NCBI RefSeq assembly: GCF_017654505.1
Contig: NC_054555.1
Coordinates: 3,839,335 to 3,903,334 of the forward strand
DNA: 64,000 bases
Reading direction: 5' to 3'
Source: Polyodon spathula
Taxonomy: Eukaryota > Chordata > Actinopteri > Acipenseriformes > Polyodontidae
The notes under the pieces are model-generated. The model worked only from the letters and a program-made list of their open reading frames with translations, was not told the origin of the DNA and made no database searches. Position 1 is the first letter of the stretch. Each line of letters opens with the position of its first letter. This document shows positions 41,397 to 55,769 of this stretch, piece after piece. The translations under genes and the position numbers were made by a program.

Positions 41397-43060
41397 TTTA
41401 AGGACCATTTATTTTATTTCTTCTTTCAGTGTTTAAAGATCAGTTAAGCAGAATCACGCACGAAAAAAAGAACGGAATGCCGCATATTCCCAAAATCCAA
41501 GAGAAAAAAGGCAACCGCTACTCCATCCCAGACCTGCCACTGGATATGGAACACATGTTTCCTAATGAAAAGGGAAACAAGAAGATGAAAGCCAGCACTG
41601 TGTCGGGAGGAAGGAACAAAATCCGAAAGATCCTGGGCTTCAGCATCCTGCCTCCAAAGCCTTTCAGGTAAGCAGGCTGTGTACAGAAAAGGAATTGCTT
41701 TGACTGCAAAAGCCACTGGAGGCAGAGCAATTCAATGCTGGAGCTGCAGAGTTCCTCCCAGCTAGGTGCAAATGGGAGCACCATGCCATTTCATCTGGGA
41801 GCTCACTAGAGTAATCCCTTCTTATTCCTTCAGTCTCAGGGCTGGGTCTCTATCTTACAGTGCAATTCCAACTGAGCTTCCACCTGGCTTCAGGGATGGA
41901 AATAAAACTCTGATTGCATAGCAGTTTCACCTATTCCAGGTTTAACCAGGAGCTTGATTAGCCACAGTGCATAGATAATTGGTTCAGGTGAGTCTTAATA
42001 AACTCGGAGTAAAAACAGGAATGGATCAAACTGCTATGCAGTGGGAGTCTTATTTTTATCCCTGTTGCATTGAGGAACCATGGGGGTTTCAGACACTAGT
42101 AATTGGCAGGCAGTCAGTCATGGCTCAGGAGTATTGCATTAGCTCAAACTTGAGTTCATTTTGCTGAGATAAGAAAAACACAAAATACAAAAATATGTGA
42201 AATTTAAAGAAGACTTAACCTTCCAAGATGTTAAACAGAACAGTATGTGGAGATTTGAGATTGTTGGTATATTGTAGAAGGAAATAGTTAAAATGGAACT
42301 AGGTCAGAATACTGAAGTTTATTCAATGCTTCTATTAAAAAGTCATTTCATTTACTGAAGGTTTATTTTCTTTTTTGCTGCTCTTTTATAGGGGAGTATA
42401 GATAGGAAAGTAATTGATGTTGGGATGATAATCGCATCATATGATTGAAATACTTCAAACATTGCAAAAAAGAGAGTAGAAAGCCTAGAAGCATCCCCAG
42501 CTGAATTCAAAGCTTTTTTCTTCAACATTTTATGATGCATCAATAGTTAATTAAAATATCTGAGTCTATTACTGTAGGTGTAGGATTGAATCCTGTCTTT
42601 ATTATTATTATTTTGAATTCTTTTTTGACAAAGAGCGTAGGAGGTGGTGTTCTAGTGAAAACGATTCCATTTAAATGGCCAGTTTGAGGGGCAGCTTCCC
42701 TGTTCTTATGCACAGCACACTTTTTCATTTGGATTTGTGTCGCGCTTCACTAGCAGGACATGGCACAGCGCAAGTTTCATGCTTGGTATTCTCTGAACCA
42801 TTCAGTGTGCATGTAAATGTATACGGGTATGTTTTCAATATACAGTCGAAATGATCATGCGTGTTTATTGTCCTTGCATTGTAGTAAAACGTTGGTCTTT
42901 TTTATTCTTCATCTTAGTGTGCCCTGGGGTGAAGCGATATATTATACATTTTCTTATGAAAAGCAGAACTCGTATAACAAAGAGGTCTTATACTATTAGA
43001 GAAGTGGAAACTGTAAGATCTAACCTCAGGGCTGTGTATTTAATTTGTTTAATTTAGTGG

Positions 43061-43152
<92 letters not shown>

Positions 43153-46100
43153 ATATTATAGGAGGTTTTGTGCAATAGATTTCCTCACTTAGGGTTTGTA
43201 TTGCTGGAACAACTGAAGGTGGAGCTAATGTTTGCTAGGATGGGTATTGTATCTGTTTTTTTGTAAATATTGTATTCTAGATATCAAGGAAAAGCAAAGT
43301 TTTAAAAAAAATAAAATTGAGACAACTGAAGACAGGACATTCCCAAGGTTCATTAAACATTTATAAAGCTTGTCTGAAGCATACAGCGGGAGCTCTTAAC
43401 TGTACTGGACTTCAGCTCAACGTTGTCTTAATACATCCACGCTGCTTGGGCCACATCAATTACATACATTAAGTTTTTTTTTTTTTTTTTTTTTGGTAAT
43501 GTGCCATTTTTACACAAACAAACTAAAATGGAATGATGTATATAAAGATGATAAATCCTGCCCTTCTTTCTTTGATGTGTTTTAGCTGTATTAAAGTATT
43601 TTTTTTGTATTGATTTGTGCTTTTATAGTGGTGTGCTCCTTTTAATCTTGGGTTCTACCATGTGCTTCTCTGTATTGTCTGTAGTCTACACAGTGTAATC
43701 CATTCTCATAATGCTCTTCAATGTTGTCTTTCTTTGTAATTGCATCATGTGCACAGGGGACTGTTTTGGTAAGAGACTGCATCATTTTGCAGATTTGTAA
43801 TTATTATTATTATTATTATTTTTTTTTACTAAGAAACAACCTCAGTGACACAGTGTAAGTAGTCAAATATCCATGGGGTATATGTTATTTACATACAGAA
43901 GACCCACCCTAACAATCCATGTAGTCTATTAAACATAACTGGGTGTATGAACAAATATATTATTGATATTCTATTTGTCCAAGGTGAAATATTATAAAGA
44001 TTCTATAGCTTGGAGACATGGTGTTGTTTCTAGTGCATTCAGTCATTATGTTCCTTTAAAAACAGTCCCAGGTTCAAGAGTTGAGATGTATAGATTAGAT
44101 TCTCTGCAGTACATATTACAATATCTGTAATGTAGTATTTATTTCTAGACATGTTTTGCAGTATTATGTTGTTTTTGTGCTCTAAGCCTGAAAGTAGTCA
44201 TTTTAATAGTTTCTTTAAAGTGCTTGCATGTGTTAAATCCATGAGCATGTCATTTGTTTATTTTACTACAAAGCTTGATCTATATGATGGCTTTGTAATA
44301 ACATCATTTGTCAAAAGGGTATGGTTCTAGTGTAATTTTCTATTTTACAATGTGAATCTAATATGAAAATGTCTCTTGAGATATGAAGTGATTGAGATGT
44401 TTGTCAATTTAAAAACTCAGTGTATATATTGCATTGCACGGTATGTCGTTACTGACGTATGAGGTTTTCATTTATATGCAACAGCACAGGGATATAAAAA
44501 AATATTTAAGATCTAAATTATGGAACATTGGCATTTTGGGATTACATAGTACTGCTCTTCAGCTACTGTAGTAACTGAGAAACAGCTACTGTACAGTATA
44601 TTTTTAAAGAACCCTTGTATGATGTGTTTTTCTCTCCTGTGTGTTTTACAGTGAAGGTGGAGTAAGTCAGTCCCAAGACGACAGTATCGTAGGGACCAGG
44701 CAGTGCAGACACAGTGTAGCCATCATGCCCATTCCAGGAACTCTGTCATCCAGCAGCCCTGACCTCCTCCAGCCTGCTGTCAATGTGCTGGACTTCTCCA
44801 ACCCTGCAGGTGAGGGTTAGAGCCTGTACTGCATAACACCTGTGTCTCAAACTGAATTTCTAAATGCTTAAACATTTACCGCATTAACGAACAAAAAAAA
44901 TACAATACACTTTTTTTTTTTTTTTACAGTAAATTTCTGATCTGTATTTATTTCCTATTTTAAATCATGTTTCAAATACATTATGAGAGCACAATACTAA
45001 GCAAATGGCTTCTGTACAGTACTGTACAGGGTCTTTTTTGACATGTTTTCAAATTTCAGAATCAATGTACTTATTGGTAAAACTGCATTGTGAAAGTTTT
45101 TTTTTTTTTTCAGTCATAAGAAGAATATATTTTGGGAACCATTCATATTGTACATACAAAATAACTTTGTTTGGATCAGTGCATATTTAACATCCTGATG
45201 TGTAACATTCAGGATTTCCCCACTGATCAGCTTAAACCTGTTCATGAACAGTTAACAAAGTATGTGAAAAAAATTAGCCTTTTGTTAGCTCTTTAATGTG
45301 GTGTATTATTGTCGTTTATCAAGGACCTAAGCAACCACAGTATACCAGCCTTTTATTATGCACAACCTTGCTCACATTATTCCACTCACCTGCCAATTTC
45401 GCTATTAAAAATAAATGGGTTATTCCGTTCACATCAGCGAGGCAGCTTCTCATCGCTTGCACAGTGCATATTAAAATGCATTGGCTGTTTTCCAGAAGAT
45501 ACATTTATTTCACTGAGGCAAGGGGAATTTATATTAAAAAAAAAAAAAAACACCCAAATTCAAAATACCGTTAGTCTAGCCTTAAACACTGTTTTCCCAA
45601 TGAAGCTAACATGCAAATTGAATTCAGTTCCTTTAGATGCTGGTCTCCCTTGTGTTCTAGTATGTAGCACTGCTTATCCAGACGGACGTCATATACTGAG
45701 CCTTTTGCAAAACTTGAAAGTGCATGTATTTTAAACAGCTGACCTTAACCATGTTTTACAATTTTCCATTTTGCTACCACAGCCGTAGGCTTTTACTGTA
45801 AGTATGAAGTTCTCAGTTGCATGCTGTCGTGTAGCGTTGGTGATCTCTAGAAGGTCTTCTGAATGGCATTTTAACCAAACAAGCCCACCTTCCACCTGTG
45901 TTCTTCCCATTTGTTGTATTCACTGCATCAGCATCTTTTAATTTTTACTTTGTGTTTCGTGAACCATTGCATCATGTGACTCAAAACCCCACTTGAAAAT
46001 CTGTCATAACTTGTATTGTATTAAAAACACAGTTTGCAAGTCAGGTGTGTCTTAGAAGTGTACCTCCACAATAATAGCAGCAGACTGGAAGAACATTGTG

Positions 46101-49100
46101 ATCATTATCAGCAGAGCTGCCCCAATCCATAGTTCTTATTGTCATTGAAGGTGAAAGAAGTGAAGAAGCAGCCGCTCGCTTCACTAATTTCAAGAAATTA
46201 GCTGTCACCTGATGTTCAGCACCTGATTTCTGTGGAGAGCAGATTTCGAGTAATGGGTTTGGGCAGCACTAATTATCAGTGCAATATTTCACCATTGGGT
46301 AATTTAAGATGTTGATTAACCCCTGAACCAAGTGTACCTTTTTATACTAATTCACTGTATTCAGTAATTCACAAATAGAGAAGTACAGTATTTAAAAAAA
46401 AAAAAAAAAGTGCTAAAATAAAATACTTGAGCAAAAAGACATGCTGATAAACCAAAGCCTTGAAAATTTCTATATATATATATATATTGTGTTTTTTCTC
46501 TCCACAAATGAAAAATTGACATATGATCCCATCATCAATGATTGAAATTGTAATGTAGGGACAGACAGGGATTTTGTCATTATTAAAAGCACATTGTATT
46601 TCCAGAGTCTTGTCATACACCGGGTGGGGGCAATAATGACTCGGAGTACAGTGCAGCAGACAAATAACATGTCATTTTGACAGAAGTGAACACGTTAAAT
46701 TTTGTATCAAGGTTCTTGAATTAGCTGAAATTGAAATTTATGGTGACTGTTGCATGTACCTCTAGGGCAACACAGTCTTTAATTTGCAGAAGAATAACGA
46801 TGTGTTTCATTCTAATTTATTTTACTCACTCTCTTGAGTAAATGACCTGCCTTGAATTATTCATTTTTAATTATGTTATTGTAAACCTTATCCAGTTTTA
46901 TAACACTTGGGTTACAAGATATATGCATTACTGTGCATTTTACATATGGCTAAGAGATCACTTGTTTTTAACACAAAACACAATGTGTCCTGTGCTGTGT
47001 GTATCAATAGTGATCAGTCTGTGGCTTCAGGGTTATAGCAGACTGCTGCTGCTTTAAAGGGCACTGAACAAATGCTTTGTTGTTTTCATGGTCTGGAATA
47101 GCTTTTTCTTCACAGGTTGTTTAACCTTTTTTATGCAGGTCTCTTTTTTTCATCTTCTGCCATTAGCTGAGCCATTAACTATCATTGGCGACGTCAATGG
47201 GTAGCATTACATTAGAATAGCGGGAAGTAGACCAGGTTATTAATAATAATAATAATAATAATAATGTTCTGCATTTTATTTAATTATTTTTACTAATGTT
47301 TTAGTAGGATACCTACATGTTTTTTTTTCAACAGCAAAGCAAATACCTGTTTGAAATGCTGCAGGTTTCAACTAAATGGTTCATATGCAGGCAGCCTCTG
47401 CTTACTTGGAAGAAATTAGATTTTCATTTTTTGTTTTGGTTGTTTTATAACTTCGTTCTGTATTTGTTTGTTTCGACAGACATTCCAGATCAAGTGATCC
47501 GCGTCTTCAAGGCAGACCAGCAGAGCTGCTACATCATAATAAGCAAAGATACCACAGCGAAGGACGTGGTGTCGCATGCAGTCAATGAGTTCGGCCTGAC
47601 AGCAGCGGCTGAGACCTACTCCCTCTGTGAGGTTTCCATCAGTCCGGAGGGAGTGATAAAACAAAGGAGGCTTCCTGACCAATTTTCCAAACTAGCAGAC
47701 AGAATCCAGCTCAATGGAAGGTATGGAACAAGTGAACACTATGGGAAGAAAGAACTAACTTGAGTTTCTTTCTAAACTGTTGCTCTTTGTTTTCTGAAAC
47801 CGCTTCCAAATCATTGTATCCCAGTAGTTAAGGATTAACGAGGTACAGGCATGCAACTTAGAGGAGCGTCTTAAACCAGTTGCATACATATACAGCGTTA
47901 TATATTGGTCTGGTCATGTAAGACTCGTGATTGTTATTCAGTAGTGGCATTCTTAATGAAATATTGGCATGTCACAAGGGCAATCCAGATCTATCTTCCC
48001 TCTTCCCTCCTCAGTTTATCTGTGCTTCTTGGCTTGGTTTGCCATTCAGAATTCAATGGCTCTGAATGCAGTATACAGGCCAAATGTATTTAATTGGTGT
48101 ATTTTTTAAAAAAAAATGTATTTTAAATCTTGCATCCTGTTTGAACTGTATTTATTTTTTGCGGGGTAACCAAGGAATTTCAGTTTGTGTTATTTATGCT
48201 GGGCTCAGCATGTGTTCAACACAACATTTAAAAAAAAAAAAAAAAAAATTAGTTCTTCAGCCCATCAAGGCCACTTTAATATTTAATTCTCGGTGCCTGT
48301 GGAACTTGTTTGAAGTAATGTATGTAGTGCTTACAGAGCAAAACACAGCGTGCTGTAGGATACAAGCTTTTATAAAATGGAAGGAAAAGAGGGAGCACCG
48401 TGACTCTGATTTACTTGGCAACCAATTGACTTTGGTTGGGGAGCGATAGGGTGGGGTTGCCTTTTTGTAATCTTAGAGACACACGCTGAGGTGGTAAAAT
48501 ATGGTCCAGTATCCACAGTTTAATAGCACTTGGCTTTGTGTTATTTATTTTGTAGCAAATACACTTGTGTGATTTCATGCTGCTTTGCCTTTGAGTGGTT
48601 AAATCAGTTTTTATTCAGCCCCCTTTCACTACTGGGTATTGGTGCCTGTGTCTTTAAAACATGTTTACCAGGAACAAAGGGAATAGTACACATTAAAGAT
48701 CAAGATGCATACATTCATACAGATGAATACTTCTGTAGCTAGCTAACCAGAAACATGTGCTTTCACACTTAAAATTGTAAAATGTGGATTGTTGCCTCTG
48801 TCTGTCAGATACTATCTCAAGAACAACATGGAGACAGAGACTTTGTGCTCAGATGAGGATGCCCAGGAGCTGCTGAGAGAGAGCCAGATCTCGCTGCTCC
48901 AGCTCAGCACTGTTGAGGTGGCCACACAGCTCTCCATGAGGGATTTCGAGCTGTTCCGCAACATCGAGCCCACGGAGTACGTGGACGACCTCTTCAAGCT
49001 GAACTCCAAGACCGGCAACGCTCACCTCAAACAGTTCGAGGAGGTGGTGAACCAAGAGACGTTCTGGGTGGCCACGGAAATCCTGAAGGAGCCCAACCAG

Positions 49101-52100
49101 TTCAAGAGGATGAAGATCATCAAGCACTTCATCAAAATCGCTCTGCACAGCAGAGAGTGCAAGAATTTCAACTCCATGTTTGCAATCATCAGGTAAGAGA
49201 AAAAAAAAAAAAAAACTATATTAGAAAGTGTTGTCTGGTAATAACAAAGACACACAGTGACTAGATTTAAACATATACTCCCTCAATTCCCACATGTGTA
49301 TTTGTCTTGGGGCTACATCGTCTTTACAGAGCTTTAAAATGCTGGCAAACTTGTTCTACTCTTAAGTACCTCATATGATTGCATTAACACCATCATAGTA
49401 GTTCTTTCAGTGCAGTCATGTTATTTGCAATTATGATCATCTACTATTGGCATCTGTAAGATAACCAAATGCAAAATATGTATATAACATTCTGATACCA
49501 GGGATGGAAGTAAGACTTCTATTTGCATAGCAGTTTCTCCCATTCCAGGTTTTACTTCAATGCTGGTTAGCCACAGTATATAGGGTAACAAGCTCAGGTG
49601 TGTCTTATTAAACTCGTAGTAAAACCAGGAATGGATAGAATTACTTTGCAGTGGGAGTCGTATTTGTATCCCTGGATACTGTTGCAATAAAAAGCAATGG
49701 TTAAGTGGCATTAAAAATGTAAAGCTCAGTATAGTTTTTTGCTGGACGAGAGGCCATACAACAGTATGTTTCTTTTGTTGTGCATGTATTATTTATGTGT
49801 TAGGCTATATATCAGCAATTTGCAGTCTAAATAATTTGTTATCCGAATTTGATTTTGTTATTTGCAGAGTTCAGCATCGAGGGGGGTTTAGTAGACATGC
49901 CGCTTGTTTCTCTTGCAGTTGGAGTGAGTACAGTATCCAGTGCTGTACATTGCTGTTGATGGAGTACTTTATTTATTTTCAGCGGTCTGTATCTTGTTCC
50001 AGTCGCTCGCCTGAGGGGTACATGGGAGAAACTGCCAAGCAAATATGAGAAACTTTTCAGGGATCTTCAAGATATTTTTGACCCTTCCAGAAACATGGCC
50101 AAGTATCGCAACGTGTTGAGCAGCCAGAGTGTGCAGCCGCCCATCATTCCTCTTTTCCCAGTTGTTAAGAAGGACCTAACCTTTCTTCATGAAGGTAACA
50201 TGTTGGCATTACATGTATATGTATTTATTTATGATTACGGTAAAAATCACATGTAAGAAATCATTTTAGGAACATTTTATACTGGTATGAATGTGCATTA
50301 GAACATATGACAAAGTAGTAAAGTTATTTCTCTATATAGGGATATCGTGTTGCACCGTCAGTGTAATTACTAGCTAGAGCTGACATCTCGTACAGAACAA
50401 TGCATTAACTTTAATTTTAGATTTCATGCTTCTAAATGTATGTGAAGTAATTGTATTGGATGAGGTCCGTATTTTCATTTCCTTTTGTTTCTGCATTTCT
50501 TTTCCAATGTGTTTTTTTTTCTTAGTCTCACATCCTTTTCAGAGTCAAGTGTTAGAGGGAGGTAGTTCAGAAACTGCCTTTAGAACAGCCTTATTAGGAG
50601 AGTTTGGCGAATTCAATGCTGAGTTTTCCTTGACGTCAGGAGTTTCCCGCACATAGTGGAAAATTGATTTGCAGGGGACTTGTATGAGATAAATGACTTA
50701 ACAGTCCTCTGAAATAAAGATACTATTGAAAAACATCATTGTTTAACAAGAATTATTCAAAATCAGCATAGAAAACATTACATCAGACGGTTCTGAATAC
50801 ATTGTTAAAGATATTTTTGCAGTCGACGCTCACTTGTCTCACATTCTGCATTCCCTGTTGACTTCTGCTTGTTTACAAAACATGGATAATGAATAACAAT
50901 AAAAAAAAAATCAATTAGAAGCTCATTAGGAAGATACCTGTTGCAACGCACTATCGACTGTGTGTTCCCAATATATCTGTTGGGCACATCAGGGTGTATG
51001 AATTAATGTGAGGGGAATAATTGGCTAAAAACAGGCATGTCATGTTTTAACCTTAAGTATTTTGCACAATTGCAGGTGTTTTTCCCCATTTTACGAAAAG
51101 AAAGGCTCTGGGTAAACAACTGTGGTGCTAGTAGTAGTTAAATGTACTTGTCCAATGTATTCAGTTGTGTGTTGCTGGCTTGACACCATTATCAGACCTT
51201 TGAAAGAACGGTGAAAGAATATTGACAGTCGGACCCTAACTAACGAAATCCTCTGCCTGCTGTTCTCGTTCCTTAAAAAAAAAAAAAAACATTTAACAAT
51301 ATCCTTTTGTTCAATTAGGTAACGATTCAAGTGTGGAAGGTTTGGTGAACTTTGAAAAACTGCGAATGATTGCCAAGGAGATACGACATGTCACCCGAAT
51401 GACCTCCGTGAACATGGATCCAGCCTTGATGTTCAGACAGAGGTGTGTAATCTCAGAGGGGCATGAGAGGGCGCCGCTGTTTCTACAAAGGCACTCGACT
51501 TCCTGAAAAAATATTTATAGCAAAGTCCCTGAGACCTATGAAGTGTATTGCACATGCGAATGCTGTGATAGTGATATGCATTACATGTGTTTGTTTTAAT
51601 ATAAAACGCACGTTCTACAGAGTATAGTGCTATTGCTATGTTACCTGTTTGACAATGCGGGCAATAACCCTTGCACTATCAGTGCAAGAGAGCAGACATT
51701 TTGAAAAGAGCTTTGAAACAGACGTTAAAGGTTTAAGTGTATAAGGTTGTCAGGATGTTAACAAATGAAAATAAAAAATGACAGTTCCGCTAGTTAAGCA
51801 GTTGGAGCAGCACATGGAGACGTATATTGCTATAGTCTTCAGAACCCCGCTGCTTTCTCTTTTGATGTGAATAGATTTCAATGTGACACCTACTTTGCTG
51901 TTTGCATATATAAAGCACACACGACTATAGTGACAACAACAAACTAGATTAAAATGGGTTTCAGATTGCTGAATTTTACTTTGCTTTTTCTTTCGTTCTA
52001 AACTGTTTCAGCCTCTGCTTTATTATTCCAAGTTTTATGTTAAAAAAAAAAAAAAAAAAAAAAACTGTGTTTGACTTAACTCTTTGTTTGCCACTTCCAC

Positions 52101-55100
52101 CATATAATCAAATATTCTTTGCAGAGGGATTTGCATAAATTAATGTTTTGCCATTGTGAAACAAAAACGAAGGAATGATGCGTTCAAATTAAGAGTATTC
52201 TTGCAGCGTTGCTTCTGAGCTTTTTATTCTTCCACGTCTCCTTCCTGTCTGTTTTCTGACTCTTCTGTCCTGGTTCTCCCTTGGTTTTTTTTTTTTAAAC
52301 CATGCTTCAATGTTCATGGCTCTTGCTTGCAGGAAGAAGAGATGGAAAAGTTTAGGGTGAGTAGTGCTGTGGAACAAAGCCAACGGTTCGAGCACTTGAA
52401 CCCTTTGCATCCTGCTTACCTTCACATATAAAAAGCATGCATCCTACACTATTAACCTAGGTGCGCAGGATTGGTACCCAAATATAATTTCATCAGCCAC
52501 AGTGCATACGAGCTTGAGGAGGAGAACAGCAGCAAAACCTAACAATACCTTTATCTTTGGATGGCATCTTGATCATAATGCACTGCCATGTTTTATTTAT
52601 TTATCCAGTGCAAATATTTTCTAACCTCTGTTTTCATGTACCAATTTCATTATTCATTTGTGTAATCTTTGGCATGGTACAACTCCAGCATGGTTTTGTT
52701 TTGTCCTAGTATGTTTATTATAGTGTATATACTGTAGTGTTCTACAAAGAGTTGCATGAGTTTCATTATGGATAAAGCTCAATTGTACACATGTTCTATA
52801 TGAAAAATAGGATATCGACCTTTAATGAGTTAGTGTCAGAACACAGATTTAAAAAAAAAAAAAAAAAAGAAATACATAGTTTAGTTAACAAAAAGGGACG
52901 TGTGCTGTAAATTGATCAGGTGGGAGCCAAAATTTACAGAACTCCTAGAGTAGGGTTACTTTACACAATTAATAGCAATTAAAAAGCATGCATCGCCATT
53001 AATGTGATAACCTGCTTTTTGCATGTGCTCTTTTAATATTTTATTCGTCAGTCATGATTTGCATTGAAAAAAACGGTCATTTCTTTTTTCTTTTTAGATC
53101 TTTAAGTCAGGGCAGCACAAACTCTAACATGCTTGATGTACAAGGAGGGGCCCACAAAAAGCGTGTGCGTCGCAGCTCCCTGCTCAATGCCAAGAAGCTG
53201 TATGAGGATGCACAGATGGCACGGAAAGTGAAGCAGTACCTTTCCAATCTGAATGTGGAAACCGACGAGGAGAAATTCCAGATCATGTCCCTCCAGTGTG
53301 AGCCTGCCTACAGCACCTGTAAGTTAAATAGTGCACTTAGCAGAGCGTGCGTTGATAACGTGTTGTATCGAACTCTTTACTGCTGTCAGACAGCACTGAC
53401 AGCAAGGAAATGAGCGTCGGCCGCTGGAACGGACGTGAAAGCCATCTGAAATTGTCCCTTTTCAATCAGCGGTTGAACTCGGCCACTGTCGGACCGAGTT
53501 GATTATTTTCTGAGTTGCAGAAACCAATCTGTCCAAATAAGTGGCCTAATGAGCACCCCAAAGACAAATATTGCATGCAGATGCGTGCAAAACCATCGGC
53601 TTTCATTCTACACAGGCATCTTATTCCCTGATCCAGATGGATCTTTGCTGTAGCGTATCGGACATGAAGCAATGCACTACAATTTTCAATTTGCATTCCG
53701 AATGGAAGATCTAATTAGTTGAAGCCTACTTTGCATTTTGTAATTATTTTTATTAGATGTCCTCGCATCATGTGGCTCGTTATTGTATATTTACTGTATT
53801 TCCTTGTGTTAACATTCATATTGCCTTGTGATGTGTTGCCATTGAAACTGCAGTCGATTTTTGGCAGAATGGTATTCTGCAAGATCAGTAATACATTGCT
53901 TTACACTGCCATCTGCTGGATTGATGTGGGGTTGCACAAAAAAAAAAAATCTTAATTTAAGAATTAGGTTCACTGTAGTACATACATATAATTTGTGACA
54001 TTGTAGTAATAATAATAATAATAACAGTTAAATAACATCTGCCGTCACAATGCCTGTAGTTCACAGTATAATTTCTCAGTCAAAAACAATGGATTAATCA
54101 CAAGCCAAATCTTACCTTGATTTTGAAAGTTAATCATACTTCCCTGCAGCAACCTAATGAAAATGAAATTAGAGTTGATCATCATCATCATAGTCTTCCC
54201 ATTTCACCAAAACGCTACTTGCTGAATTTCTTAAAAGCGGTGTTGTTGATGTAATTTTTTGATTATTGTCTTTGGTGGGAACAGAATAATCTTGCAATGA
54301 TACATGCAAGATTAATTATTTCCTATTTCAATTTAACAGTGTCCAAGAATCTAAATGACAGACGAGCAGGAAAATCAGATCTGTCTCCAGTGTCCATGAG
54401 GTCCTCAAACCCGTCTGGAAAATCTCACCAGCAGCACAGAATCAGCCAAGTTCTGCAGGTGCCTTCTGTCAACCTGCATCCGCTCCGGAGAAAGGGGACC
54501 TTGAAGGACGTCGCCTCATCCAGTACGTTCAGCTTCTCTTTTAAGTAGTGCAGCACGTATGTTCAAAAGAGAAAAGAAAATGACAGTATGCAATATAGTA
54601 AACAATATTAGCATCTAACTAAAGAATGCTAACATCAAAGACTCTCCATATTACAGTCAATGCATTTTGCTTCAAATGTTTAGTGTGCAGCTGGATTCAC
54701 CCTTTTTTATTTTTTCATTGTAGGTGCTGGTTCTCCCCAGTGTGTAAAGAAAACTGCCGGCACGTCTGACGATGTCTCTTGTAAAAGAGCTGCCGACGAT
54801 GCCATATCTACAGCCTCCTCCCTGCATTCCAGCCCCCCTGTATCTCCCCAGGGATCACCACACAAAGGTATGCCCTGGTAGATCAGCAGAGTTTCATTCT
54901 GTGGTTTCACACACTGAGATGAGCACTAATCTTCCACTGCCTGAGGTTGGTTAGTCTAAGATTGGTGTTAATCTCAGTCTGTGAAACCAGCCTTGGGTGT
55001 TAACTTTTTTTCAACATACGGTTTATTAGTAATGGTTTCAATTTAATATATTAGCATTGGTGTATTTTGTAACACATTTAAAATAAGGAACCTCACCCCC

Positions 55101-55720
55101 ATTCTATACTTGACTCTTTTCAGTTGGGAGTATCCCGAGATCTCGGAACTCCAGCCAGATGAATCTCTCAGGCTCCTCCTCATCCCTGACCAGCGAGACC
55201 AGCACCAAGAACAGCGGGCCACGCAGCTATGGGATAGGTGGGGCTTTATTATATAAGAGAATCCAGCAGATGACAGACTTGAGGACAGAGGCAGCAGGAC
55301 AGGACACTAAGATCAGGAAGAGAGTGAGGTCCCCCTTCAGGATGCTCAGGGACAGGAGATTTTCCAGGGAGAGAGTAGAGCCTTCAACTAGAACAGAGAC
55401 AGGAGATTGTACAAGAGACACAGGAGAGAACAGGGGGAGCCTGGCAGCGATGCATTCACCGTTCAGCAGTATTGGTCATAGGAGTAGCAAAGGCAGAGTT
55501 GAACAGCAGAATAGACCTTTAGCATGGCTTTGTCCCAGGATGAGACATAGGAGGAGGAGGACTGTGTGAACTGGATTGAGTAGGACAAAGGCCAACATAT
55601 TGTTCCTTATAGATACATGTATGTTTTTACTATGCTGTGTTTTATGTACAGAGACTTTGAAAGTCCTTTAAATTAAAATGTACAGAAGTGTGTTGTAACA
55701 TTAAGAAAAGATATCGAAGC

Positions 55721-55769
<49 letters not shown>

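Larger units (their letters stand above)
41668..44651 (+). other. rapgef6: intron with MITE and AT repeat
   Basis: A 3.0 kb intron holding the 174-bp inverted-repeat element at 41891, a pure AT microsatellite at 43065-43149, a poly(T) tract at 43472-43494 and an ATT run near 43800. No additional coding exon was seen. Confidence 0.8.

Noticed and set aside
48812..49148. Minus-strand ORFs opposite the catalytic exon
   Set aside because: Shadows of the conserved coding strand.
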